A stretch of 64,000 nucleotides of DNA from Bacillus sp. THAF10 (GTDB lineage: Bacteria; Bacillota; Bacilli; Bacillales; Bacillaceae_I), in NCBI RefSeq assembly GCF_009363695.1, contig NZ_CP045403.1:2026001-2090000 (forward strand). The letters run 5' to 3'. Below the pieces are notes generated by a model, which was given only the letters and a program-made list of their open reading frames with translations, ran no database searches and was not told the DNA's origin. This document shows positions 26,881 to 37,187 of the stretch, one piece after another. Numbering within the stretch: position 1 is the first letter of the stretch; every line of letters begins with the position of its first letter. The position numbers and the translations under genes are program-made.

Positions 26881-26904
26881 AAGCAAGCCAATACCGGCTT
26901 GCTT
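26881..26904 (-). terminator. terminator of the small membrane protein gene
   Basis: AAGCAAGCC pairs with GGCTTGCTT around a 6-base loop immediately downstream (leftward) of the stop codon; TTTTC follows on the minus strand. Confidence 0.65.
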
Positions 26905-26909
26905 CTTTG

Positions 26910-27179
26910 TTATTGCATTTTTTTGTTGTAATAATCTACAGAGTATTGTGCGCCTTCACTTACCATGCTATTGTCTTCGATGTCTTGTGGATCTGGATTT
27001 CCTGCTTTTTCAATGGGAAGGTCCGTACTTCTGTATTTCATTGGGATGAGCTTGTATTTTGCTTTCTTTGTGAATGCGGAAAGTTTTTCTCTATATGGTT
27101 TATATGCTAGTAATCCTGCGCCGGTTAAGCTTGCTACTCCTGCAATCAATAGTGGCTTTTTCATTTGACGTGTATTCAT
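26910..27179 (-). CDS. small single-pass membrane protein, unknown
   Basis: The 89-residue product starts at ATG 27179, 8 bases after GGAGG; an in-frame ATG further up (27194) overlaps that ribosome site. Residues 9-26 form one hydrophobic segment after a basic N-terminus (MNTRQMKKPLLIAGVASLTG). The rest is soluble, with a basic then acidic portion ending VDYYNKKMQ. It loosely recalls YtxH-like small Bacillus proteins. No function can be assigned. Confidence 0.7.
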   Translation of the reverse strand: MNTRQMKKPLLIAGVASLTGAGLLAYKPYREKLSAFTKKAKYKLIPMKYRSTDLPIEKAGNPDPQDIEDNSMVSEGAQYSVDYYNKKMQ

Positions 27180-27241
27180 GATTAACGCCTCCATTATTAT
27201 TGATTCATTGCTTGGAGGTATTATTCCCCTCGTAAAAATAT

Positions 27242-29032
27242 CTAAACCTCGGCTTGGGATTTGGACTTTTTGACATATTCATTTATTGCTTCAAGAAAAA
27301 GGGCACCATATTTTTCTACTTTTTGTTCTCCGACTCCTTTTACTTCAAGAAAAGCTGTTTTATCAAGCGGTACGTCCTTGCACATTTCCTTGAGTGTTTT
27401 GTCTGAAAAAATGATATATGGGGGAACCTGTTCTTCTTTCGACAGTTTTAGACGGAGTGCTCTTAACACTTCAAACATCTCATTGTTCTCAACAATGGCC
27501 TGAACCTGTTCTTTCCTTTTAATGATTACTTTTTCCTCACCCTTCAGTACAGGCACAATTCTTTTTCCAAGTTTAACAATTGGATATTGCCCCTCTGTCA
27601 AAAACAAATAGCCTTCCGCAATGAGAATGTTGATTGTGTCCACCAGTTCTTTTTCCGTAGAGGAGCTCATTAGACCATAGGTTGGCAGTTTGTCAAAGCG
27701 GAATTGTTGTATTCTTTTATCCTTTGACCCTTTTAGAACTTTTGCAACAAGAGAGGCTCCAAATCTCTCGTTCATTCTGTGAATACAGCTGAAGATTTTT
27801 TGAGCTTCAAGCGTAATATCCTGCTCTGAGAATTCGTTTGAGCAATTACTGCATCTTCCGCAAGTTTCATTTGTCTCCTCACCAAAATAGTGCACAATAT
27901 AGGATTGTAAACAACGCTGGGTATAACAATAATCCATCATTGCCTGCAGTTTTTGGTATTCCTGCTTTCTTCTTTCAGGTGAACCGACACTCTCCTCTAT
28001 TAGAAATTTTTGAATTTGAATATCTCTTGCATTAAAAAGGAGAATACACTCGCTTTTTTCTCCATCCCTGCCTGCACGTCCAGCCTCTTGATAGTATGCT
28101 TCTACATTTTTAGGCATATTGTAATGAACAACAAACCGGACGTTGCTTTTGTCTATCCCCATCCCAAAAGCATTCGTGGCAACCATCAATTTTGTTCGAT
28201 CATAAAGAAAATCCTCTTGATAGAGCAATCGTTCTTCTTCTGATAATCCCGCATGATATTTTCCAATTTGATACCCTTTTTTACTAAGATTACGTTGAAT
28301 TTGATCTACTTCTTTTCTTGTAGTGGCATAAATAATTCCTGCTTCTTCTTTATTGGCTTGGAGGAACCTTTCTAGATATGCATCTTTATTCTGTCCACGT
28401 AACACAGAAAAGGATAAGTTATCACGAGTGAATCCTGTCACATAAGTATTTTCCTCCTTAATCATAAGGAGTTGCTGGATATCAGAAATTACCTGTCTAG
28501 TAGCAGTGGCAGTGAATGCTGCGACAACAGGATTACCGGGGATTCGTTTTGTAAATAAGCCAACTTCTCTATAGCTTGGCCGGAAGTCATGCCCCCATTG
28601 TGACATACAGTGAGCCTCATCTATGGCAATAAGAGATACGGATAATTTCTCTAGAATCTCTCTCATATCATAGGAATCTAGTCTTTCTGGAGCTATGTAA
28701 AGTATTTTCGTTTGCCTGCTGAGCACCTGCTCCATTCTTTCACGGATTTCCCCACCATTTAAGGAGCTGTTTATAAACGTGGCTGAAATTCCTAAATCAT
28801 TTAATGCATCCACTTGATCTTTCATCAGAGAAATTAGTGGGGAAATGACAATGGTTAGTCCTTCTGACATCAGTGCAGGAATTTGATAACAGATGGATTT
28901 TCCACCACCAGTTGGCATCACTCCTAGAGTATTGCGATTGTTTAAAATGCTCTCGATGATGTTTTTTTGCCCTTCCCTGAAATCTTCGTAACCAAAATAA
29001 GATTGTAATAGTTTTTTTCCTTGTTCATACAT
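27242..29032 (-). CDS. recQ: ATP-dependent DNA helicase RecQ
   Basis: A 3'-5' superfamily 2 helicase for recombination and fork repair. I start at ATG 29032 ([20 protein letters not shown]), 8 bases after GAGGTG, giving 596 residues. Motif I is [12 protein letters not shown], motif II is [20 protein letters not shown], motif VI is [11 protein letters not shown]. The zinc-binding cysteines (CYTQRCL, CGRCSNC) follow near residue 370, then a winged helix and a C-terminal HRDC domain. This is the long (YocI-type) RecQ, distinct from the shorter RecS. Confidence 0.95.
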   Translation of the reverse strand: MYEQGKKLLQSYFGYEDFREGQKNIIESILNNRNTLGVMPTGGGKSICYQIPALMSEGLTIVISPLISLMKDQVDALNDLGISATFINSSLNGGEIRERMEQVLSRQTKILYIAPERLDSYDMREILEKLSVSLIAIDEAHCMSQWGHDFRPSYREVGLFTKRIPGNPVVAAFTATATRQVISDIQQLLMIKEENTYVTGFTRDNLSFSVLRGQNKDAYLERFLQANKEEAGIIYATTRKEVDQIQRNLSKKGYQIGKYHAGLSEEERLLYQEDFLYDRTKLMVATNAFGMGIDKSNVRFVVHYNMPKNVEAYYQEAGRAGRDGEKSECILLFNARDIQIQKFLIEESVGSPERRKQEYQKLQAMMDYCYTQRCLQSYIVHYFGEETNETCGRCSNCSNEFSEQDITLEAQKIFSCIHRMNERFGASLVAKVLKGSKDKRIQQFRFDKLPTYGLMSSSTEKELVDTINILIAEGYLFLTEGQYPIVKLGKRIVPVLKGEEKVIIKRKEQVQAIVENNEMFEVLRALRLKLSKEEQVPPYIIFSDKTLKEMCKDVPLDKTAFLEVKGVGEQKVEKYGALFLEAINEYVKKSKSQAEV

Positions 29033-29181
29033 GTGAAATACACCTCTTCTACATCGTATCATTTGTAAGGGAATTGTTTTTGGGGGGATTTTAGTAGGTT
29101 TATAACAGTAACAGTCTATCTTATAATTTTATACTCTGCAAACAGGAAAAGCCTGTTTTCTCCTATCATTCTGCGTATCAT

Positions 29182-29210
29182 TTGCGTTTTATTATCAGAA
29201 TGTTTACAAT
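29182..29210 (+). promoter_or_regulatory. promoter of the aldehyde dehydrogenase operon
   Basis: TTGCGT and TACAAT are spaced by 17 bases, giving a start near 29217. The gap from 29033 to 29299 otherwise contains a small hairpin (29140-29158) and the cre site below. Confidence 0.55.
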
Positions 29211-29243
29211 TTACCTTACAATAGGTTGTCTTATTTTTCTTTA

Positions 29244-29257
29244 TGTATGCGCTTACA
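29244..29257 (+). promoter_or_regulatory. cre site (CcpA operator) candidate
   Basis: TGTATGCGCTTACA matches the catabolite-response consensus TGWAANCGNTNWCA at all but one fixed position. It lies about 30-40 bases downstream of the predicted transcription start, a position typical of CcpA roadblock repression. Confidence 0.6.
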
Positions 29258-29299
29258 TATTTATCAGCCTATTAATTGAATTTTAAAGGAGGATTTTTC

Positions 29300-30820
29300 A
29301 TGATCTATGCAAACCCTGGTGAAAAAGATTCAAAGGTTACTTTTAAGAGCCGGTATGAAAACTATATCGGCGGAGAATGGGTAGCACCAGTAAAGGGAGA
29401 GTATTTTGAAAATGTAACTCCAGTAACAGGACAGGTTTTTTGTGAAATTGCTCGTTCTTCTTCAGAAGATATTGAACTCGCATTAGATGCTGCCCATAAG
29501 GCAAAAAAAGCTTGGGGCCAAACGTCTGTTGCCGAAAGAGGAAATATCTTAAATAAAATTGCCGATCGTATGGAAGATAATTTAGAAATGCTTGCTGTGG
29601 CGGAAACCTGGGAAAATGGGAAGCCTGTCAGAGAAACGATGGCGGCTGATTTACCTCTTGCTATTGATCACTTTCGTTATTTTGCAGGGTGTATCCGTTC
29701 ACAGGAGGGTTCGATAGGAGAAATTGATAATGATACCATCGCCTATCATTTCCAAGAACCATTAGGAGTAGTTGGTCAAATTATCCCTTGGAACTTTCCA
29801 TTATTAATGGCTACTTGGAAGCTGGCTCCCGCACTTGCAGCTGGAAACTGCGTAGTTTTAAAACCTGCTGAACAAACACCTTCATCCATTATGGTTTTAA
29901 TCGAATTGATTGGGGATCTCCTTCCTCCTGGAGTATTAAATATCGTAAATGGTTTTGGCGTGGAGGCTGGAAAACCTCTCGCTTCAAGTGATAGAATTGC
30001 TAAAATTGCGTTCACTGGTGAGACCACTACCGGTCGACTCATCATGCAATATGCTTCCCAAAATATTATTCCTGTTACGTTAGAGCTTGGTGGAAAATCT
30101 CCTAACATCTTTTTTGAGGATGTATTAAACCAAGATGACGACTTCTTTGATAAAGCGGTGGAAGGCTTCGTTATGTTTGCACTTAACCAAGGTGAGGTTT
30201 GTACGTGCCCTTCCCGAGCGCTAATTCAAGAATCAATCTATGATAAATTCATGGAACGTGCCTTAGAGCGTGTTGCTCAAATCAAACAAGGAAATCCTTT
30301 AGATTCTGAAACAATGATTGGTGCACAGGCATCCTCTGAGCAATTAGAAAAAATTCTTTCCTACCTTGATATTGGAAAACAAGAAGGTGCTGAACTTCTT
30401 GCTGGTGGGGAGCGAAATATGCTTGAAGGTGATCTTGCGAGTGGGTATTATGTCAAACCAACTGTTTTCAAGGGTGATAATAAAATGAGAATCTTCCAAG
30501 AGGAGATTTTTGGTCCAGTTGTATCTGTGACAACCTTCAAAACTCCGGAAGAAGCTTTAGAAATCGCCAACAATACGCTATATGGACTTGGCGCCGGCGT
30601 ATGGACAAGAGATGTGAACACGGCTTATCGCTTTGGACGTCAAATTGAAGCAGGACGCGTTTGGACAAACTGCTATCACGCATACCCTGCCAATGCAGCA
30701 TTTGGTGGCTATAAGATGAGTGGGATTGGTAGAGAAAATCACAAAATGATGCTATCACATTATCAGCAAACGAAAAACCTGCTTGTGAGCTACAGTCCTC
30801 AAAAACTAGGATTCTTTTAA
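29300..30820 (+). CDS. aldehyde dehydrogenase (AcoD/ExaC type)
   Basis: An NAD-dependent oxidation of an aldehyde, probably acetaldehyde or a similar short aldehyde, to the acid. I start at ATG 29300 ([13 protein letters not shown]) after AAAGGAGGA; the product has 506 residues. Visible motifs are [20 protein letters not shown], the glutamate motif LELGGKSPN and the catalytic cysteine in [11 protein letters not shown]. The family is typically paired with a DUF779 gene, which follows here by one base. A cre site in the leader suggests carbon catabolite repression. Confidence 0.92.
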   Translation: MIYANPGEKDSKVTFKSRYENYIGGEWVAPVKGEYFENVTPVTGQVFCEIARSSSEDIELALDAAHKAKKAWGQTSVAERGNILNKIADRMEDNLEMLAVAETWENGKPVRETMAADLPLAIDHFRYFAGCIRSQEGSIGEIDNDTIAYHFQEPLGVVGQIIPWNFPLLMATWKLAPALAAGNCVVLKPAEQTPSSIMVLIELIGDLLPPGVLNIVNGFGVEAGKPLASSDRIAKIAFTGETTTGRLIMQYASQNIIPVTLELGGKSPNIFFEDVLNQDDDFFDKAVEGFVMFALNQGEVCTCPSRALIQESIYDKFMERALERVAQIKQGNPLDSETMIGAQASSEQLEKILSYLDIGKQEGAELLAGGERNMLEGDLASGYYVKPTVFKGDNKMRIFQEEIFGPVVSVTTFKTPEEALEIANNTLYGLGAGVWTRDVNTAYRFGRQIEAGRVWTNCYHAYPANAAFGGYKMSGIGRENHKMMLSHYQQTKNLLVSYSPQKLGFF

Positions 30821-30821
30821 G

Positions 30822-31151
30822 ATGGAAAAGGTTCTTGCAACTGATTCAGCACTAGGACTTATTGAAAAGCTTCAAAAGAGGCATGGTCCAGTTCTGTTTC
30901 ACCAATCGGGCGGATGTTGTGATGGAAGCTCTCCTATGTGCTATCCAAAAGATGAATTCATGATTGGAGATTCTGATGTTCTTCTTGGTGAAATCGGAAA
31001 CGCCCCCTTTTATATGAACAAGAAACAATATGAGTATTGGAAACATACCCAGCTCATTATTGATGTTGTAAATGGCAGAGGTGGGATGTTCTCTCTTGAA
31101 GGTCCGGAAGGTGTAAGGTTCCTTACACGCTCAAAGATTTTACCAAAATGA
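30822..31151 (+). CDS. DUF779 family protein, partner of aldehyde dehydrogenase
   Basis: The 109-residue protein is recognisable as DUF779 by the HQSGGCCDGSSPMCY motif near residue 27, whose cysteines and histidine look suited to bind a metal or a cofactor, and by GGMFSLEGPEGVRFLTRS at the end. It begins one base after the aldehyde dehydrogenase stop. Such pairing is widespread in bacteria, but the biochemical job of DUF779 is not established to my knowledge. A terminator follows. Confidence 0.85.
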   Translation: MEKVLATDSALGLIEKLQKRHGPVLFHQSGGCCDGSSPMCYPKDEFMIGDSDVLLGEIGNAPFYMNKKQYEYWKHTQLIIDVVNGRGGMFSLEGPEGVRFLTRSKILPK

Positions 31152-31175
31152 TTATCGTGGTTCATTAAATTACAG

Positions 31176-31214
31176 AACGTAAGGGAGAATCATCTATTCC
31201 CCTTACGTTTTTTT
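31176..31214 (+). terminator. terminator of the aldehyde dehydrogenase-DUF779 operon
   Basis: AACGTAAGGG (31176-31185) pairs with CCCTTACGTT (31200-31209) and a T-run follows. Confidence 0.8.
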
Positions 31215-31225
31215 GTTCCCTTACT

Positions 31226-31291
31226 GTTAATTAGCGCAAAAAAACAAGACTCCTACACCACCGAGCCATTTTGCAGAAATCACCATCAGCT
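31226..31291 (+). repeat. degenerate, internally deleted copy of the palindromic repeat
   Basis: This short stretch has the left features (GCGCAAAAAAACAAGACTCC) and the right end (TTTTGCAGAAATCACCA) of the element at 31874-32008, with most of the middle missing. The shared 17-base right end is identical. It lies between the DUF779 terminator and the cupredoxin gene. Confidence 0.5.
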
Positions 31292-31384
31292 TTTTATCTG
31301 TTTTTATAACTTTTTAGACAAGCTTTCCCCTTCCCTTGCATACATATTAAAAAGAACTGTATGGATAAAAGGGGGAATTTTTTA

Positions 31385-31834
31385 ATGAAATTTTATGTGA
31401 TAAAGAAAAACGTTATTGTGACCACTATTCTTTGTATCATCAGTGCGTTTGGTGGATGGTATGTGGTAAACAATGGAGTTGTTCCAACTACCGGAAAAGC
31501 ACAAGAAGAGGAGCTAATCTTCCATATGATCACGTCGGAATTTAAAGCAAAGATGGAAGACGGAACAGAAATGGAAGCATACAGATTTGACCCAGGAACA
31601 ATCACAGTTCCTAAAGGAAAAGATATTACCATTAGCATATTTGGCGTAAACGGGCATGAACACCCTTTTACCATTGAAGGAACAGATGTTAATGGCGTGA
31701 TCAAAAAAGGAGAAGAAACCCTTATTCAAACTCGCTTTGATAAGGCGGGAGTATACAAATTAATATGTTCTACTCATTCTCATAGCAACGGCCATCACGC
31801 TCCCCCAATGATTGCTTACATTTATGTTTATTAG
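31385..31834 (+). CDS. membrane-anchored cupredoxin-domain protein
   Basis: The 149-residue protein starts at ATG 31385 after AGGGGG. Residues 1-28 are an uncleaved signal-anchor (MKFYVIKKNVIVTTILCIIS), placing the rest outside the cell. The C-terminal cupredoxin-like beta domain shows likely copper ligands: a GHEHPF histidine near residue 98 and a CSTHSHSNGHHAPPM cluster near residue 127, giving the His-Cys-His-Met set of type 1 copper sites with additional histidines. An electron-carrier or copper-binding role is inferred. It is a lone gene bracketed by two copies of an interspersed repeat. Confidence 0.8.
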   Translation: MKFYVIKKNVIVTTILCIISAFGGWYVVNNGVVPTTGKAQEEELIFHMITSEFKAKMEDGTEMEAYRFDPGTITVPKGKDITISIFGVNGHEHPFTIEGTDVNGVIKKGEETLIQTRFDKAGVYKLICSTHSHSNGHHAPPMIAYIYVY

Positions 31835-31873
31835 TAATTGATTCCTTTATTGATTCCTAATAATGTAGTGCCT

Positions 31874-32008
31874 AGCTGGTAATTGGAGCAAAAGGCGGAG
31901 ACTCCCGCGGAAATGAAGCGATTGACTGGAGACCTGGCAGGGCGAAACCTAAAGAGGTATACAAATCGCTCCTCAGCACGCGGAAACTTTTTGCAGAAAT
32001 CACCAGCT
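31874..32008 (+). repeat. palindromic interspersed repeat, full copy
   Basis: The element is bounded by AGCTGGT and ACCAGCT inverted ends and contains GGAGCAAAAGGCGGAGACTC near the left and GCGGAAACTTTTTGCAGAAATC near the right. The same organisation recurs inverted at 43232-43361 and in shortened form at 31226-31291. It resembles GC-rich palindromic repeats that I know from intergenic DNA of Bacillaceae. No open frame of note lies in 31835-32150. Confidence 0.7.
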
Positions 32009-32033
32009 GTATCTAACAGGGGCTAATAGGTGA

Positions 32034-33770
<1,737 letters not shown>

Positions 33771-33771
33771 C

Positions 33772-33803
33772 AAAAAAAGCCCTTCTTATAAGGGCTTTTT
33801 TTA
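33772..33803 (+). terminator. terminator of the ABC-F gene
   Basis: AAAAAAAGCCCTT pairs with AAGGGCTTTTTTT around a 5-base loop, immediately after the stop codon. Confidence 0.85.
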
Positions 33804-33855
33804 AAATATGAAACTTTTTCTTCTATGATTCCGTATACAAAAGATAGTGAAGTTA

Positions 33856-33883
33856 TTGCTTTTACTTCCCCATCCTGTATAGT
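33856..33883 (+). promoter_or_regulatory. promoter candidate for the AI-2E family gene
   Basis: TTGCTT and TATAGT are spaced by 16 bases, about 38 bases before the start codon. Confidence 0.4.
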
Positions 33884-33920
33884 TAGATATTATTACTTTA
33901 GAATAAATGAGGTGTAGTGG

Positions 33921-35021
33921 ATGCCACAGACGAAGTGGTTTAAAGTGGGTTATGCTGTAATTGTCATCCTATTAATTATTTTTCTTGCTTCTCTAGTAGA
34001 TTTTATTTTCACTCCTATTACCATAATGATTCAAACATTATTCGCACCAATTATCCTTGCTGGAGTCCTCTACTATCTACTAAGACCGCTCGTGAATCTT
34101 GCCGCTCGGTTTGTTCCCAGAGGGATCGCAATATTATCCATTTATTTAGCTTTTATAGGGCTTATTACGTTATTATTGTTTCTTTTAGGTCCCATATTAC
34201 AACAACAGGTTAATAGTTTGGTGAAAAATACACCAGAAATTATAAATGATATTCAGAAATATGTGGTGGAGCTTCAGGAGAACGAATACATAGCTCGCTT
34301 TCAACAGGATGAACGCTTTTCGTTAGAAGAAATTTCGGGCAAAGTCGCAGAAAATCTAAATGCCTATTTATCTACATTCGGTAGTAATGTATTGAATATT
34401 ATCAGTGCGGTGACAGGATTCTTCATATTACTCGTTATCATTCCTTTTGTTTTGTTTTATATGCTCAAGGATGGGGACAGATTACCTGGTCAGGTGTTAA
34501 AATTTATCCCAAGGCAGCATGAACGTGAAGGAAAAAATGTCCTGAAAGATATGGATATTGCCCTAAGCTCGTATATTCAGGGACAAATTATTGTCAGTGT
34601 TTTTGTCGGAGTATTAATTTACATTGGATTTTTAATTATTGGTCTAGAATATTCTCTTGTGCTAGCGTTGATAGCTATGTTTACAAATATAATTCCATTC
34701 ATCGGACCGTTTATTGGGACGATTCCAAGCTTAATTGTGGCATTTTTTGATGATCCGATTATGGCGCTATGGGTATTGATTGTGGTCATCATTGTTCAAC
34801 AGGTAGAAAGCAATCTAATCTCACCCCAGGTTATGGGCAAAAAACTGGATGTGCATCCGATAACGATTATTTTCATCCTTTTGGTTGCAAGTAAGTTTGC
34901 TGGTTTGTTAGGCTTATTACTTGCGGTCCCAACCTATGCTGTCTCAAAAGTGATTGTTTTACACACGATCCGGTTTATAAATCTGAGAAAAGTAAAAGTA
35001 AATGATGAGAAATTATTATAA
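33921..35021 (+). CDS. AI-2E family transporter
   Basis: The 366-residue membrane protein has about eight segments with a large soluble loop at roughly residues 90-150, the layout of the AI-2E (formerly UPF0118/PerM) family. Landmarks include GPILQQQVNSLVKNTPEII, PFVLFYMLKDGDRLPGQ and FTNIIPFIGPFIGTIPSLIVA near residue 255. Family members have been linked to AI-2 export and to Na+/H+ antiport; B. subtilis YueF is similar. The substrate here is not decidable. The ATG follows GAGGTG. The next gene starts 30 bases downstream. Confidence 0.85.
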   Translation: MPQTKWFKVGYAVIVILLIIFLASLVDFIFTPITIMIQTLFAPIILAGVLYYLLRPLVNLAARFVPRGIAILSIYLAFIGLITLLLFLLGPILQQQVNSLVKNTPEIINDIQKYVVELQENEYIARFQQDERFSLEEISGKVAENLNAYLSTFGSNVLNIISAVTGFFILLVIIPFVLFYMLKDGDRLPGQVLKFIPRQHEREGKNVLKDMDIALSSYIQGQIIVSVFVGVLIYIGFLIIGLEYSLVLALIAMFTNIIPFIGPFIGTIPSLIVAFFDDPIMALWVLIVVIIVQQVESNLISPQVMGKKLDVHPITIIFILLVASKFAGLLGLLLAVPTYAVSKVIVLHTIRFINLRKVKVNDEKLL

Positions 35022-35051
35022 ATTTGCAGAAGCAAATAAAGGATGAAGCCA

Positions 35052-35696
35052 ATGAATACAACTCATACATTTTCAAAAGGCGAAGAAATTGCTAATTCGA
35101 TTACACATGGTATCGGAATTTTACTGAGTATTGCTGCGCTTGTTTTATTGATTGTATTTTCTGCATTAAATGGTACGTCCCTTCATGTGGTTACATTTAT
35201 TGTCTATGGAGTAACGATGGTATTGCTGTACACTGCCTCTACTCTCCTTCATGCTTTACCTAAAGGCAAAGCGAAGAATGTGTTTGAGATATTAGATCAT
35301 TCATCCATCTATTTCTTTATTGCAGGTAGTTATACCCCAATTACTCTTGTTCTTATGGATGGCGCACTTGGTTGGACACTTTTCGGAATCGTTTGGGCGC
35401 TTGCGATTGGTGGCACCATTTTTAAAGTGTTTTTTGTTAAGAGATTTATCTTTGCTTCCACGCTCCTCTACGTTCTAATGGGGTGGTTGGCTATTTTCGG
35501 ATGGAACAGCATCACTGATAAAGTGGGAGTCGTTGGAATATCCTTTTTAGTATCTGGAGGAATTGTCTATAGCCTTGGTGCCATTTTTTATGTTTGGCGT
35601 GCCTTTCCGTTTCATCATGCAGTGTGGCATATTTTTGTAATCGGCGGAACGGTGTTGCATTTCTTTTTCGTCCTGTTTTATGTACTTCCTATATGA
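35052..35696 (+). CDS. trhA: PAQR family membrane homeostasis protein (hemolysin III type)
   Basis: The 214-residue protein has seven membrane segments and the PAQR/hemolysin III metal-site residues: SITHGIGILLS near residue 18, LLHALPKGKAKNVFEILDHSSIYFFIAGSYTP split over residues 75-105 and FHHAVWHIFVIGG near the end. I prefer ATG 35052, where AAAGGA lies 8 bases upstream, over the ATG at 35043. B. subtilis YplQ/TrhA belongs to this family and is tied to membrane fluidity control. Probably co-transcribed with the AI-2E gene. Confidence 0.88.
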   Translation: MNTTHTFSKGEEIANSITHGIGILLSIAALVLLIVFSALNGTSLHVVTFIVYGVTMVLLYTASTLLHALPKGKAKNVFEILDHSSIYFFIAGSYTPITLVLMDGALGWTLFGIVWALAIGGTIFKVFFVKRFIFASTLLYVLMGWLAIFGWNSITDKVGVVGISFLVSGGIVYSLGAIFYVWRAFPFHHAVWHIFVIGGTVLHFFFVLFYVLPI

Positions 35697-35697
35697 A

Positions 35698-35731
35698 AAA
35701 AAGCCCCCGGCATCGAGCTTCGGGGGTTTTT
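35698..35731. terminator. bidirectional terminator
   Basis: A CCCCCG/CGGGGG stem with A- and T-runs on either side lies between the convergent trhA and phospholipase D-like genes. Confidence 0.8.
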
Positions 35732-35737
35732 GACATT

Positions 35738-37168
35738 TTAATAGGTTGTAAATCTTAACAATTTTTGAATGCGGTACATGACTTTCTTCAGTCCAGTTGT
35801 CTCATCCTTAAATTTCTCCAATGGAAGTGTGTATACTGCATCTTCATTATTCCAAGTTCGTTCAAAGTAAGCATCCACTTCTTTTATGAAATCCTCATCT
35901 TTAGCAGCAGTTATTTTAATATCGGTCTCTAAATTTAAGTCATATAGGTTTCTACGTGTAAAATTAGCAGAGCCCCCTATTACAACCGAATCTCCCTTTT
36001 GTTTTTCAAAATAAATCATTTTAGGATGATATTGCTCACCTTGTGTGTTATACCATCTTACAATCAGATTACCCTCGCCCTCTTCGGATAACTCCGCAGC
36101 TACTGGTCGATTTGGGAGACCAATCTTTTGTTGACCGAAGGCGTGTTCATTAGGGTCTAGCATTAAATTTACCTTCACTCCCCTTTGTGAGGCAGCAATT
36201 AGCTCTTCGATGATTTTTCTTTCTGCCAAGTAAAACATTCCAAGCCAGATGGTATCCTCTTCTTTTGCTGCGCGGATTTCCTTTAGAACATGCTTTAAGA
36301 TTTTTCCTTCTGTTAAGAGCTGTACTGCGATTGGTCCACCTTCTTCTTCTCCTTCATACGTAGGTAATACTGCTTCATCAGAGAAATTTATAACGGCTTG
36401 TTCGGTTTTTAAAATATCTTGTATAATCGGGCCATTTACTTCAAATGCTGTATTGGAGTGAAACCCACTAGCATCATGAGGATTCGCAGATGAAATTACA
36501 GCTGTTTTATCCGTTGCGACTACTTTGCGATGATTGGCTTTAATATTTAATAGCTTTAGGTATGATCGAACAGTTGTTTCTGGTGCACTTTTGGCCATTG
36601 GATTTTGGATCCAGCCACTTCCACCTTGACCGAACCATTGGAAAAATACCCTCCATATTCCTGAATAGATAGGATTGGAATCTCTTAAAACGTCTACATT
36701 TGTTTTTACGATGTTAATTCCATTTTCTTGTAGAATGGATAGTTCTTTCGCCTCATGAGATCCATAAGTGGTATTCACTTCGTCCGTTAAAAAATAGATG
36801 TCAATCTCTGGCTCTTTTTGTTTTTTTGTCATCAAGCTGTCCATTAAATCCTTACTTATAGGTGGATAATCTTTCTCCCCATCATGATATCCATTAAAAA
36901 GGAACATATCAATCACAATAAATTCTTCTGCTTCATCAATGATTTCGAATATCCTTTTAAAAATTTCTTGTTCTTGAATGGTTTTATCATCATTGCTATA
37001 GGTAAGATCATATAAAAAATCCACCTTCGATACATAATGAATTTTCCCTTCATAAGAAACCCCGTCAGGTAGAGGCTTATAGCTATGATAAATACTCGTA
37101 CCTGCAACAATTAAAACTATAACGATAAGTAAGAGAAAATATTTTTTTCTTTTAATAAAAGTTTTCAT
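35738..37168 (-). CDS. phospholipase D-like protein (two HKD motifs)
   Basis: The 476-residue protein begins with a signal-anchor (residues 7-28), so the catalytic part is outside. Two PLD half-domains are visible: NHRKVVATDKTAVISSANPHD near residue 214, and YHPKMIYFEKQKGDSVVIGGSANFTRRN near residue 387. These supply the paired His/Lys residues; a cardiolipin synthase or phospholipase activity is plausible. The ATG at 37168 has only a modest ribosome site (GGAACAG). It follows the PQQ-type lipoprotein gene by 19 bases, suggesting co-transcription. Confidence 0.85.
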   Translation of the reverse strand: MKTFIKRKKYFLLLIVIVLIVAGTSIYHSYKPLPDGVSYEGKIHYVSKVDFLYDLTYSNDDKTIQEQEIFKRIFEIIDEAEEFIVIDMFLFNGYHDGEKDYPPISKDLMDSLMTKKQKEPEIDIYFLTDEVNTTYGSHEAKELSILQENGINIVKTNVDVLRDSNPIYSGIWRVFFQWFGQGGSGWIQNPMAKSAPETTVRSYLKLLNIKANHRKVVATDKTAVISSANPHDASGFHSNTAFEVNGPIIQDILKTEQAVINFSDEAVLPTYEGEEEGGPIAVQLLTEGKILKHVLKEIRAAKEEDTIWLGMFYLAERKIIEELIAASQRGVKVNLMLDPNEHAFGQQKIGLPNRPVAAELSEEGEGNLIVRWYNTQGEQYHPKMIYFEKQKGDSVVIGGSANFTRRNLYDLNLETDIKITAAKDEDFIKEVDAYFERTWNNEDAVYTLPLEKFKDETTGLKKVMYRIQKLLRFTTY

Positions 37169-37187
37169 ATTGGTATCTGTTCCTTCA

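Noticed and set aside
31874..32008. considered as an insertion sequence remnant
   Set aside because: There is no transposase fragment or clear target duplication; the copies look like small non-coding palindromic elements.
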